A DNA stretch of 64,000 nt, from the NCBI RefSeq assembly GCF_030412785.1, contig NZ_CP125295.1, forward strand, positions 186,001 to 250,000, read 5' to 3'. The DNA is from Paraburkholderia sabiae (GTDB lineage Bacteria; Pseudomonadota; Gammaproteobacteria; Burkholderiales; Burkholderiaceae). The stretch's first letter is position 1. Every line of letters begins with the position of its first letter. Shown here piece by piece: positions 1 through 8,216 of this stretch. The notes under the pieces were generated by a model. The model was not told where the DNA came from. It worked only from the letters and a program-made list of their open reading frames with translations, and did no database searches. Both the position numbers and the translations under genes were made by a program.

Positions 1-1
1 C

Positions 2-88
2 GCCGTACTCTTGCTCGCGCGTTTCTGGAACGACTGGAAAGGTCCGACGCAGCCGCGCGCGGCCGTCCGCGGAGCCGACTGTCGATGA
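2..88 (+). CDS. C-terminal end of an unidentified upstream gene (partial)
   Basis: Frame 2 is open from the window edge and ends with TGA at 86-88, giving a 28-residue tail that includes LLLARFWNDWKGP. The stop overlaps the ATG of the tannase-like gene (ATGA), the usual sign of translational coupling. The hydrophobic start of the tail followed by an Arg-rich end could be the last helix of a membrane protein, but too little is visible to name it. The alternative is that this is simply the upstream region of the next gene. Confidence 0.45.
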   Translation, partial: AVLLLARFWNDWKGPTQPRAAVRGADCR

Positions 89-1794
89 AGCGCGGTTCCG
101 CATGGCCGCGTGCGGCGCACAAGCTCGCACGCACCGCGCTTCTGTGCAGCATCGTCGCGAGCGCGCACGCAGCAGACTTAAGCACGACCGAAAGGCCTAA
201 CTCGCCAGAACAGCCAGAAGCCCAGGCAAAAAAGCCGCCGTTCGCCACCCGCTGCACGGACCTGAACGGCATCTGGCTCGAAGCCGACGCCATCGCGATT
301 CCCACGCACGGCGCGCATGTCGAAACGGCTACGCTGATTTCCGCACAAACGCCCGGCAACGGCGCGGGCGAGTTCTGCCGCATCACGGGCGTCATCCGCG
401 CGCTCAAGGGCACGACGCCCGATATCCGCTTCGACCTGAACCTGCCGCGTCGCTGGAATGGCCGCGCGTTGCAGGTCGGCGGCGGCGGCTACAACGGCAC
501 GGTCGTCACGGGCATCGGCGTGATGCCGTTCTCGCCGATCCGCGCACCGCTCGCGCAAGGCTACGTCACGTTTGGCGACGACTCGGGCCACGTCGGCAAT
601 TCGTCGCTCGCGGTATTCGGTCTCGTCGATGAATCCGTCGTCAACTTCGGCTACGCGCATCTGAAGAAGACGCACGACGCGGCCCTCGCGCTGATCGCGC
701 GCATGTACGGCCATCCGCCAGGCCGCACGTATTTCGCGGGCGGTTCGACGGGCGGCCGCGAAGGCTACACGGTGATGCAGCGTTTCCCCGACGACTACGA
801 CGGCGTAATCGCCGATTCACCCGCGCTGAATTTCTCTGGCGTGCGTCTGATCGGCGTGCGCGTCGGTCAGGCGGAATACGCGACGCCAGGCGGCTTCGTG
901 CCGCCCGCGCTACTGGAGCGCGTCTATCAGAAGTCGCTCGAAGTCTGCGACAAGCTCGACGGCGCGGCGGACGGCATCGTCAGCGATATCGCCGAATGCC
1001 GTCAGCACGAAGCCGAAATCATCGACGCGCTGCGCTGTCATCGCGGCACCTCTTACGCTCACGAAGGCGGCTGTCTCAGCGACGCGCAACTGTCGACGCT
1101 CAACGTCCTGCGCGACGGTTTGAAACTGCCGTACAAGCTCGCCTACGACGTGAGCGGCTATCGCGGATACAACGTGTTTCAGGGCACGCGCTTCACCGGC
1201 GCGCTCGGACTCGGCCGCGATCCCGTGCGGCAAACGTCGCCGACGTTCGCGGGCAACGGTTATCTGTTCGCACAAGGCGACGGCTACGTCCGCTACTTCG
1301 TCGCGCAGGACGCCACCTTCGATTCGCTGAAGTTCGACGTGCAGCATCCCGGCAAATATCAGAAGCAGCTTGTCGCGCTGTCGCAGACCATCGGCGCGAT
1401 GAATCCTGACATCGGCCGCTTCATCGCGAAGGGCGGCAAGCTGATTACGATGCAAGGTCTCGCCGATGAAGTGATCAGCCCGAACCAGACCATCGGCTAC
1501 TACGATCGTCTCGTCGATCTGTATGGCGACGAGCGCGTGAACGCATTCATGCGTCTCTACATGGTGCCGGGCTTCCAGCATGGCGGCGGCGTCTTCATTC
1601 CATCCGTCGATCTGCTCGGCGCACTCGACAACTGGGTGACGCGCGGCATCTCGCCGGAAACCCTGCTCGCCACCGATATCGCTCCGCCGACCAACGGTCG
1701 CTCGCGTCCGTTGTGCCGCTATCCGATGTATCCGCGCTATCTCGGCAAGGGCAATCTCAACGACGCGAACAACTTCGTTTGCAGCGAACCTTAA
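85..1794 (+). CDS. Secreted tannase/feruloyl esterase family alpha/beta hydrolase
   Basis: This 569-residue protein matches the tannase/feruloyl esterase family, which hydrolyses ester bonds of galloyl or hydroxycinnamoyl (plant phenolic) esters. A signal peptide is visible (hydrophobic TALLCSIVASAHA, cleavage near residue 29), so it should be exported. The nucleophile elbow is GGSTGGREG with Ser near residue 224. The later GLADEVISPNQT and PGFQHGGG segments fit the family's Asp and His, and several paired Cys fit the family's disulfides. The length is normal for bacterial members. It overlaps the preceding partial gene by 4 bases. The exact ester substrate cannot be read from sequence. Confidence 0.88.
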   Translation: MKRGSAWPRAAHKLARTALLCSIVASAHAADLSTTERPNSPEQPEAQAKKPPFATRCTDLNGIWLEADAIAIPTHGAHVETATLISAQTPGNGAGEFCRITGVIRALKGTTPDIRFDLNLPRRWNGRALQVGGGGYNGTVVTGIGVMPFSPIRAPLAQGYVTFGDDSGHVGNSSLAVFGLVDESVVNFGYAHLKKTHDAALALIARMYGHPPGRTYFAGGSTGGREGYTVMQRFPDDYDGVIADSPALNFSGVRLIGVRVGQAEYATPGGFVPPALLERVYQKSLEVCDKLDGAADGIVSDIAECRQHEAEIIDALRCHRGTSYAHEGGCLSDAQLSTLNVLRDGLKLPYKLAYDVSGYRGYNVFQGTRFTGALGLGRDPVRQTSPTFAGNGYLFAQGDGYVRYFVAQDATFDSLKFDVQHPGKYQKQLVALSQTIGAMNPDIGRFIAKGGKLITMQGLADEVISPNQTIGYYDRLVDLYGDERVNAFMRLYMVPGFQHGGGVFIPSVDLLGALDNWVTRGISPETLLATDIAPPTNGRSRPLCRYPMYPRYLGKGNLNDANNFVCSEP

Positions 1795-2043
1795 GCCTTC
1801 AACGTCAGACGAAATCGCGTCGCGAAGACCTTCAGATAGCCCGTCGCGCGCCGCACATTTCGGCCCTCATTTTTATGCGCAACCGTGCATCGCACCTGTA
1901 GTATTGGGCGATCGTGCGGCAAGGCGCTGCTATCTGCAGTCATCAGTACGCCTTCCGGTAATGTTTGCGCACATATGCCGCGCGCGAACAGTTTGCACGC
2001 AAACAATCGAGCAAAATTTACCTGACCCGTTTCCGGAGACCTT

Positions 2044-2907
2044 ATGAACGCATCGAAAAGCGCGGCTCTTGTCGAAGTGCTGACGCGTCATCGCGACACG
2101 TTGCTCGCCGACTGGTTGAATCAGCATCTATCGATTGCGCTGCGCCGCGGGTTGACCACGGAAGCTGAGATGAACGATCAGTTCCGTAACTTCCTGAACG
2201 TCTTCTCCGAGACGCTCGCGAAGGCCGACACGCTCGACGCGAGCCGTCCCGAATGGGAAGCCGTGCGCGCCTTTCTCGCCGACATGTCCGCGCATCGCGC
2301 GCGCCAGGGCTTCACACCCGTTGAAACGGCAACCTTCGTGTTCTCGCTGAAGCAGCCTGTCTACGCGCGCCTGCGCGACGAGTTCGACTCGAATCCGCAG
2401 GAACTCGCCGAAGTAAGCTGGACGTTGAACCTGCTGCTCGACTCGCTCGGTCTCTTCACGACGGAAGTGTTCCAGCGCAGCCGCGAAGCGATCATCGCGC
2501 GTCAGCAGGAAGAACTGCTCGAACTGTCGACGCCCGTCGTGCAATTGTGGGAAGGCATTCTCGCGCTGCCGCTGATCGGCACGCTCGATTCCGCGCGCAC
2601 GCAGGTCGTGATGGAAAGTCTGCTGCAGAAGATCGTCGAAACGGGTGCCGCGATTTCGATCATCGACATCACGGGCGTTCCGACGGTCGACACGCTCGTC
2701 GCGCAACATCTGCTCAAGACGGTCGCGGCCGCGCGTCTGATGGGCGCGGACTGCATCATCAGCGGCATTCGTCCGCAGATTGCGCAGACCATCGTGCATC
2801 TCGGCGTCGACCTGACCAACGTCATCACGAAGTCGACGCTCGCCGATGCGTTCATCGTCGCGCTGCAAAAAAGCGGGTCGAGCATTTCGGCACGCGTCGC
2901 GAGCTGA
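2044..2907 (+). CDS. rsbR: RsbR-type stressosome protein (N-terminal sensor plus STAS)
   Basis: This 287-residue protein has an N-terminal alpha-helical RsbR sensor domain (about 1-150) and a C-terminal STAS domain (about 165-275). The STAS part carries PLIGTLDSART and ITGVPTVDTLVAQ, which align with the segments holding the two phosphorylated threonines of Bacillus RsbRA; both threonines are present. RsbR proteins form the stressosome shell with RsbS and are phosphorylated by RsbT. An SD-like CCGGAGACC lies just before the ATG. RsbS and RsbT follow with gaps of 9 and 19 bases, so this is the first gene of a stressosome operon. The stimulus is unknown; the N-terminus shows no LOV flavin-binding motif. 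Confidence 0.9.
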   Translation: MNASKSAALVEVLTRHRDTLLADWLNQHLSIALRRGLTTEAEMNDQFRNFLNVFSETLAKADTLDASRPEWEAVRAFLADMSAHRARQGFTPVETATFVFSLKQPVYARLRDEFDSNPQELAEVSWTLNLLLDSLGLFTTEVFQRSREAIIARQQEELLELSTPVVQLWEGILALPLIGTLDSARTQVVMESLLQKIVETGAAISIIDITGVPTVDTLVAQHLLKTVAAARLMGADCIISGIRPQIAQTIVHLGVDLTNVITKSTLADAFIVALQKSGSSISARVAS

Positions 2908-2916
2908 GGTGAGCAC

Positions 2917-3273
2917 ATGGATCGCATTCCAATCCTGCGGATGGGCGATTGCCTGATCGTCGCGATTCAGGTGGACATGCACGACCGTCTCGCCATCGCG
3001 CTTCAGGACGATCTGACGGCGCGCATCGTGAAGGACAAGGCGAAGGGCGTGCTGATCGACATCTCGGCGCTCGATATCGTCGATTCCTTCATCGGCCGCA
3101 TGATCAGCAACACGGCGGCGATGGCGACCGTGCTCGATGCGCAGACGGTCGTGGTCGGCATGCAGCCGTCCGTCGCGATCACGCTGGTCGAGCTGGGGCT
3201 CACGCTGACCGGCGTGCGCACGGCGCTCGACGTCGAACGAGGCATGGCGCTGCTCAAGCAGCGACAGCGTTGA
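2917..3273 (+). CDS. rsbS: RsbS-type STAS domain scaffold protein
   Basis: A 118-residue single STAS domain. The segment ALDIVDSFIGRMI matches the RsbS phosphosite region, with the Ser that RsbT phosphorylates in Bacillus conserved. With RsbR it would build the stressosome core that holds RsbT inactive until stress triggers phosphorylation. It starts 9 bases after rsbR and is followed by rsbT, which is the canonical R-S-T order. The length is normal for the family. Confidence 0.92.
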   Translation: MDRIPILRMGDCLIVAIQVDMHDRLAIALQDDLTARIVKDKAKGVLIDISALDIVDSFIGRMISNTAAMATVLDAQTVVVGMQPSVAITLVELGLTLTGVRTALDVERGMALLKQRQR

Positions 3274-3292
3274 CCAAACGGGGCGCTTACAC

Positions 3293-3718
3293 ATGAACTC
3301 ATTCGGCGTAGTGGTGACATCGACTGTCGAAGTCGGTCTGCGCTCGGATCAGGAGATCGTCAGGCTGCGTCAGATCGTGCGCGACGAAGCCATTGCACAA
3401 GGCTTCTCACTCGTCGATCAGACGAAGTTCGTCACGGCCGCGAGCGAACTGGCACGCAACACGCTTCTGTACGGCGGAGGCGGCGACGCGACGCTCAACG
3501 TGTTGCTCAACGGCACGCGCAAGGGACTCAGACTGACCTTCGTCGACCAGGGCCAGGGCATTCCGGATATCGAGCGCGCTTTGCAGGACGGCTTCACGAG
3601 CGGCTCGGGCCTCGGCCTCGGGCTTGGCGGCGCGCGGCGTCTGTGCGACGAATTCGAAATCCAGTCGGAACCAGGAAAAGGCACGACGGTGTCGATCACC
3701 AAATGGAAACTTCGCTGA
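3293..3718 (+). CDS. rsbT: RsbT-type serine/threonine kinase (GHKL fold)
   Basis: A 141-residue HATPase_c protein of the RsbT/RsbW class. The N-box (ASELARNTLLYGGGG), the G1 box (DQGQGIPDIERAL) and a Gly-rich lid (SGSGLGLGLGGARRL) are intact, so it should bind ATP and act as a kinase. In known systems RsbT phosphorylates RsbR and RsbS, leaves the stressosome and activates a downstream partner. Its last 16 bases overlap the start of the ATPase-SpoIIE gene in another frame, suggesting coupled translation. Confidence 0.92.
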   Translation: MNSFGVVVTSTVEVGLRSDQEIVRLRQIVRDEAIAQGFSLVDQTKFVTAASELARNTLLYGGGGDATLNVLLNGTRKGLRLTFVDQGQGIPDIERALQDGFTSGSGLGLGLGGARRLCDEFEIQSEPGKGTTVSITKWKLR

Positions 3719-4881
3719 GCGGTCTGCGCGCGATGCATGCGTCGTTCGAAATTGCCGACGCAAGCAGCGTCGCTTTCGCACGGCGCGGCGCCAACGATGC
3801 CGCGCAGAAGGGCGCGCTGAACGAAACGGATCAGGGCCGCGTCGCGCTGATCGTGACGGAAGCCGCGACCAACATCCTCAAGCATGCGCAGCACGGCGAA
3901 CTGCTGGTGCGCGTGCTGCCTGCGGACGCGGCGGGCACGCTCGCTCCCGGCGTCGAGATCATCGCGATCGACAAGGGACCGGGCATGCAGGACGTGGGTC
4001 TCGCGTTTCGCGACGGCAGCACGACGGCGGGCTCGCCGGGCACGGGACTGGGCGCGATCCGGCGTCTGTCGGAAGAGGTGTCGGTGTATTCGCAACCGCG
4101 TCTCGGCACGGTGCTGCGCGCCGTCGTGCGCAGCCGCGCTTCGGGCGATCGCGCCGCGGCGGGCGCGATGCGGGCGGCGGCGGGCACCGACATCGGCGGC
4201 ATCTGCGTGCCTTATCCTGGCGAATCGGTGTGCGGCGACGCGTGGGGCATCGAAGCGGATCAGCACGGCCTGACCATCACCGTCGCCGATGGACTCGGCC
4301 ACGGTCCCGACGCGCATGTCGCGTCGGCGGGCGCCGTCGATGTCGCGCGGCGGCGCGCGGGCCGTTCGCCCGCCGCGCTGATGGAACTCGCACACGGCGC
4401 ATTGCGTTCGACGCGCGGCGCAGCCGTCGCCATCGCGCGGCTCGATCTCGCGCGTTCGCAACTGGAGTTCGCGGGCACGGGCAACATCTCGGCGGCGATC
4501 TTCAACGCCGGCAGACCGACTTTGATTGGCGGCGGTTCGTCGCGCGGGACGAGCGTGGCATCGTCATCGACATCGGTATCGGTATCGTCATCGGACGGCG
4601 CGCGCGACAGCTGGCAGCTCACGTCGCGCAACGGCATCGTCGGCCACACGATGCGCGATTCGCAGGAGTTCGCCGTGCCGTGGCCGCGCAATGCGCTGCT
4701 GATCCTGCATTCCGACGGCATCGGCACGCGTTGGGATCTGGGGGCGTATCCGGGCCTGCATCTGCAGCCGGCCGTGATGATCGCCGCGGTGCTGTATCGC
4801 GATTTCTCGCGCCGTCGCGACGACGCGACCGTGGTCGTCGTCAAGGCCGATCAGCAGCAATCTTTCATGGGGCAGACGTAG
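3703..4881 (+). CDS. ATP-binding SpoIIE-type protein phosphatase (RsbX-like role proposed)
   Basis: I place the start at the ATG inside the end of rsbT (392 residues); an in-frame ATG 60 bases upstream would overlap rsbT further. Residues 1-125 form a GHKL ATPase (TEAATNILKHA N-box, IDKGPGMQDVG, GSPGTGLGAIRRL). Residues 135-392 form a SpoIIE/PP2C phosphatase with VCGDAWG and VADGLGHGPDAHVAS, whose Asp residues bind metal. By position and domain it probably dephosphorylates RsbR/RsbS and resets the stressosome, like RsbX, but with an added ATPase. A Ser/Thr/Val low-complexity insert (SVASSSTSVSVSSS) lies between phosphatase motifs. Confidence 0.85.
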   Translation: METSLSGLRAMHASFEIADASSVAFARRGANDAAQKGALNETDQGRVALIVTEAATNILKHAQHGELLVRVLPADAAGTLAPGVEIIAIDKGPGMQDVGLAFRDGSTTAGSPGTGLGAIRRLSEEVSVYSQPRLGTVLRAVVRSRASGDRAAAGAMRAAAGTDIGGICVPYPGESVCGDAWGIEADQHGLTITVADGLGHGPDAHVASAGAVDVARRRAGRSPAALMELAHGALRSTRGAAVAIARLDLARSQLEFAGTGNISAAIFNAGRPTLIGGGSSRGTSVASSSTSVSVSSSDGARDSWQLTSRNGIVGHTMRDSQEFAVPWPRNALLILHSDGIGTRWDLGAYPGLHLQPAVMIAAVLYRDFSRRRDDATVVVVKADQQQSFMGQT

Positions 4882-4938
4882 CGCGCTAGTGCACCCACTA
4901 ATGCGCCCGTTCTTGGTTTTCGGGAGTACATTTCGAGC

Positions 4939-6408
4939 ATGACGACCCCTATCCTGCGCATCCGGCTCGGAGCCGAAGAAGATGTCGTAGCGGCGCGCCG
5001 CAAGGCTCGCGCGATCGCCGCGGGCTTCGGCTTCTCGCAACTCGACCAGACGCGTATCGCGAGCGCGGTATCCGAGATCGCGCGCAACGCATTCGAGTAC
5101 GCGCGCGGCGGCGAAGTGACGTTCGCGTTCGACGGCGCGGCGCGGCCGCAAGCGCTGCTCATCGACGTGCGCGACAAAGGGCCGGGTATCCGCGATCTCG
5201 AATCGGTGCTGGACGGCACCTATCGCTCGCCGACGGGCATGGGCTGCGGCATCGCGGGCAGCCGCCGGCTGATGGACCGCTGCGAGATCGAATCGTCGGC
5301 GCAAGGCGGCACGGTTGTGTCGATGGCGCGCTTTCTGCCGAACGACCGCCCCGACATGCCCATCACCGGCATCGACGCGATCATGCGCAGCCTGATACAG
5401 CAAACCACGGTGAATGGACGCCCGCAGCATGAAACGACGGACGAAGCCGCGCGCCGTTCGTTCGAAGAACTGCACGAGCAGAACCGCGAACTGCTGACCA
5501 CGCTGACGGAACTGCGCGATCGTCAGGACGAACTCACGCGCCTCACGCAGGAACTCGAAGCGACCAATCGCGGCGTGGTCGCGCTGTACGCGGAACTCGA
5601 CGAGCGTGCCGACGAACTGCGCCGCGCCGACACGATGAAGTCGCGCTTCCTGTCGAACATGAGCCACGAGTTGCGCACGCCGCTCAGTTCGATCCGCGCG
5701 CTGTCGAACCTGCTGCTGAATCGTCTCGACGGCGATCTTTCGGGCGAGCAGGAACGCCAGGTGCTACTCATCCGCAAATCGGCCGAAGATCTGTCCGAAA
5801 TCGTCAACGATCTGCTCGATCTGGCCAAGATCGAAGCGGGGCGGACGGAAGTGACGCCGGTCCGGTTCAAGGCCACGGGGCTCTTCGCGGCGCTGCGCGC
5901 GATGCTCACGCCGCTTCTGACGGATCCGGCGGTGAAGCTGATCTTCGAGGACACACACGGTTTGCCATCCATCTTCGCCGACGAACCCAAGTTGACGCAG
6001 ATACTGCGTAACTTTGTCTCCAACGCGCTCAAATTTACCGAGCACGGGGAGATTCGCGTCGGTGCGCGAATGGAACCGGATGGCGAGCACGTGACGTTTT
6101 CCGTGGCCGATACGGGAATTGGTATCGCAGAGGAACACCAGCAGGTGATCTTCGAGGAGTTCGGTCAGGTGCAGAACCATCTGCAACAGCGGGTCAAGGG
6201 AACGGGGCTCGGCTTGCCGCTGTGCCGCAAGCTCGCCGCGCTGCTGGGCGGCTATACGGGTGTCGACAGCAAGCCGGGCGTCGGCTCGACTTTTCATGTG
6301 ACGCTGCCGCTCGAGGCCGAAGCGGCAGCCGGACCGGACGCTCGACGCGCCGACGTCGTGCATGACGCGCCGCGCGGCCCGTTCATCGCACACGGAGGCG
6401 CCTCATGA
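4939..6408 (+). CDS. RsbT-like ATPase fused to a histidine kinase
   Basis: This 489-residue protein opens with a complete RsbT/RsbW-like ATPase (about 1-135: SEIARNAFEYARGG, VRDKGPGIRDLE, GMGCGIAGSRRLM). A Glu/Arg-rich coiled-coil linker (about 165-235) leads to a HisKA domain (SNMSHELRTPLSS, phospho-His near residue 242) and a second HATPase_c (DTGIGIAEEHQ, KGTGLGLPLCRKL). There is no membrane segment, so it is cytoplasmic. It starts 57 bases after the phosphatase gene and overlaps the next gene by 4 bases. I infer that the N-terminal module lets the kinase interact with stressosome proteins, linking it to a phosphorelay. Confidence 0.85.
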   Translation: MTTPILRIRLGAEEDVVAARRKARAIAAGFGFSQLDQTRIASAVSEIARNAFEYARGGEVTFAFDGAARPQALLIDVRDKGPGIRDLESVLDGTYRSPTGMGCGIAGSRRLMDRCEIESSAQGGTVVSMARFLPNDRPDMPITGIDAIMRSLIQQTTVNGRPQHETTDEAARRSFEELHEQNRELLTTLTELRDRQDELTRLTQELEATNRGVVALYAELDERADELRRADTMKSRFLSNMSHELRTPLSSIRALSNLLLNRLDGDLSGEQERQVLLIRKSAEDLSEIVNDLLDLAKIEAGRTEVTPVRFKATGLFAALRAMLTPLLTDPAVKLIFEDTHGLPSIFADEPKLTQILRNFVSNALKFTEHGEIRVGARMEPDGEHVTFSVADTGIGIAEEHQQVIFEEFGQVQNHLQQRVKGTGLGLPLCRKLAALLGGYTGVDSKPGVGSTFHVTLPLEAEAAAGPDARRADVVHDAPRGPFIAHGGAS

Positions 6409-8075
6409 CGGTTGCCGCTCCGCTGATTCTCAACGTCGACGACAACGACGGCGCGCGTTATGCGAAAACGCGCGTGCTCGTGCATGCCGGTTTCGAGGTG
6501 ATCGAGGCGGCGACGGGCCAGGGCGCGCTCGATCAGGTGCGCTCGCACAGTCCCGCAATCGTGCTGCTCGATGTGAAGCTGCCCGATATCAGCGGCATCG
6601 AAGTCTGCTCGATTCTCAAGCGCGATCCGCAGACGCGCTCGACGCTGATCCTGCAGACGTCGGCGGCCGCCGTGCAATCGTTCGACAAGGTGCGCGCGCT
6701 CGACGGCGGCGCGGACAGCTATCTGACCGAGCCGATCGAACCCGCCGAACTCGTCGCGAACGTGCGCGCGCTGCTGCGGCTGCATCGCGCGGAAGAAGCG
6801 TTGCGCGACGCGGACCGCCGCAAGGACCAGTTTCTCGCGACGCTCGCGCACGAACTGCGCAATCCGCTCGCGCCGATCCGCAACGCCGTCGAATTGATGG
6901 ACCCGCGTTATCACGCAACCGAAGACGCCGTGCACGACGCACGCATGATCGCGCGCCGACAGGTCGAGCATCTGAGCCGGCTGGTCGACGATCTGCTCGA
7001 CGTGTCGCGCATCACGCACGGCAAGATCGCGCTGCAGATCGAATGCGTGCATGTCGATGCCGCCGTCGCGACGGCCGTCGAAGCGAGCCAGCCGTTCATC
7101 GCGAAGAAGCAGCACACGTTGCGCGTCAACGTGCCGGACAAGTCATGCATGATTTACGGCGACCCGATCCGTGTCGCGCAGGTGATCAGCAATCTGCTGT
7201 CGAACGCGGCGAAGTACACGCCGGAAGGCGGCGTGATCGAACTGGACGTCAGCGCCGCCGACGGCAACGTGACGGTCCGCGTGCGCGACAACGGCATCGG
7301 CATTCCATCGAACGAACTGGCCGACGTGTTCAATCTGTTCATGCAGTCGGAAGATTCGCTTGCGCGCTCCGAAGGCGGGCTCGGGATTGGCTTGTCGCTG
7401 GCGAAGACGCTTACCGAATTGCATGGCGGCGCGATCGAAGCGTTTTCGGCGGGACTCGGGATGGGCTCGGAATTCGTCGTGACGCTGCCGATGGTGATTC
7501 AGGAAGCCGCCGTCGAACCCGAGCCGGCGACAGCCGGCGAAGCGGCGGATACGCCGCGTGCGAATCACGCAGACACGTCCACTACCGCCGAACAGCTGGC
7601 TGACAAAAGCGGCGCACGACGCCGCGTGATGGTCGTCGACGACAGCGTCGACGGCGCGGAATCAATGTCGATCCTGCTCGAAATGCTCGGCCACGAAGTG
7701 CGCGTGATGTACGACGGCGCGGCGGCGATTGCGGCCGCAAGCGAATTCAGGCCGGAGGTCGTGCTGCTCGATATCGGGCTGCCGGTCATCGACGGCTATC
7801 AGGTCGCGCGCGCGTTGCGCGCCGAGCCCGCGACGGCGGGTGCGTTGCTGATCGCGCTGACAGGCTATGGCCAGGACAGCGACCGGCAGCGCACGCGCGA
7901 CGCGGGCTTCGATCATCACCTCGTGAAGCCCGCTTCGCTCGACGACATCGAGCGCGTGATCGCGGCGGACGGCGCGGGCGGCGTGCCGCGCAATCCCGGC
8001 TCGACCGCCCAGCCGGATGCGGCCCAGCCAAATGCGGCCCAGCCGAGTGCGGCCCAACCCGACGTGACGGAGTGA
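6405..8075 (+). CDS. Hybrid histidine kinase with two receiver domains (REC-HK-REC)
   Basis: A 556-residue soluble protein. The domains are a receiver (about 1-125, phospho-Asp in VLLDVKLPDISG near residue 56), HisKA (LATLAHELRNPLAP, His near 149), HATPase_c (DNGIGIPSNEL, GLGIGLSLAKTL; 255-370) and a second receiver (about 405-525, Asp in VVLLDIGLPVIDG near 456). Its start overlaps the previous stop (ATGA), so the two are translationally coupled. The C-terminus ends in four copies of a five-residue AQPxA unit encoded by a 15-bp tandem repeat. Its place suggests the middle step of a phosphorelay. No DNA-binding output domain is present. Confidence 0.88.
   Translation: MTVAAPLILNVDDNDGARYAKTRVLVHAGFEVIEAATGQGALDQVRSHSPAIVLLDVKLPDISGIEVCSILKRDPQTRSTLILQTSAAAVQSFDKVRALDGGADSYLTEPIEPAELVANVRALLRLHRAEEALRDADRRKDQFLATLAHELRNPLAPIRNAVELMDPRYHATEDAVHDARMIARRQVEHLSRLVDDLLDVSRITHGKIALQIECVHVDAAVATAVEASQPFIAKKQHTLRVNVPDKSCMIYGDPIRVAQVISNLLSNAAKYTPEGGVIELDVSAADGNVTVRVRDNGIGIPSNELADVFNLFMQSEDSLARSEGGLGIGLSLAKTLTELHGGAIEAFSAGLGMGSEFVVTLPMVIQEAAVEPEPATAGEAADTPRANHADTSTTAEQLADKSGARRRVMVVDDSVDGAESMSILLEMLGHEVRVMYDGAAAIAAASEFRPEVVLLDIGLPVIDGYQVARALRAEPATAGALLIALTGYGQDSDRQRTRDAGFDHHLVKPASLDDIERVIAADGAGGVPRNPGSTAQPDAAQPNAAQPSAAQPDVTE
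8007..8066 (+). repeat. 15-bp tandem repeat, four copies, at the 3' end of the REC-HK-REC gene
   Basis: Four in-frame 15-base units beginning gcccagcc encode AQPDA, AQPNA, AQPSA and AQPDV. Units differ mainly in the fourth codon. It is probably a flexible low-complexity tail and a likely site of copy-number change between strains. Confidence 0.8.
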
Positions 8076-8216
8076 ACGCGTATCGGGCGAAACACGGCGA
8101 TAGCAGGCGACGAGCGCAGCACACACAGACCACGGTCCGGGCACCGGCGAACAGCGCGAGGCCGGTAACGGCCGGACGGACGAAAGCAATACGGCGGGAC
8201 ATTTGAGGTTGCGTCG

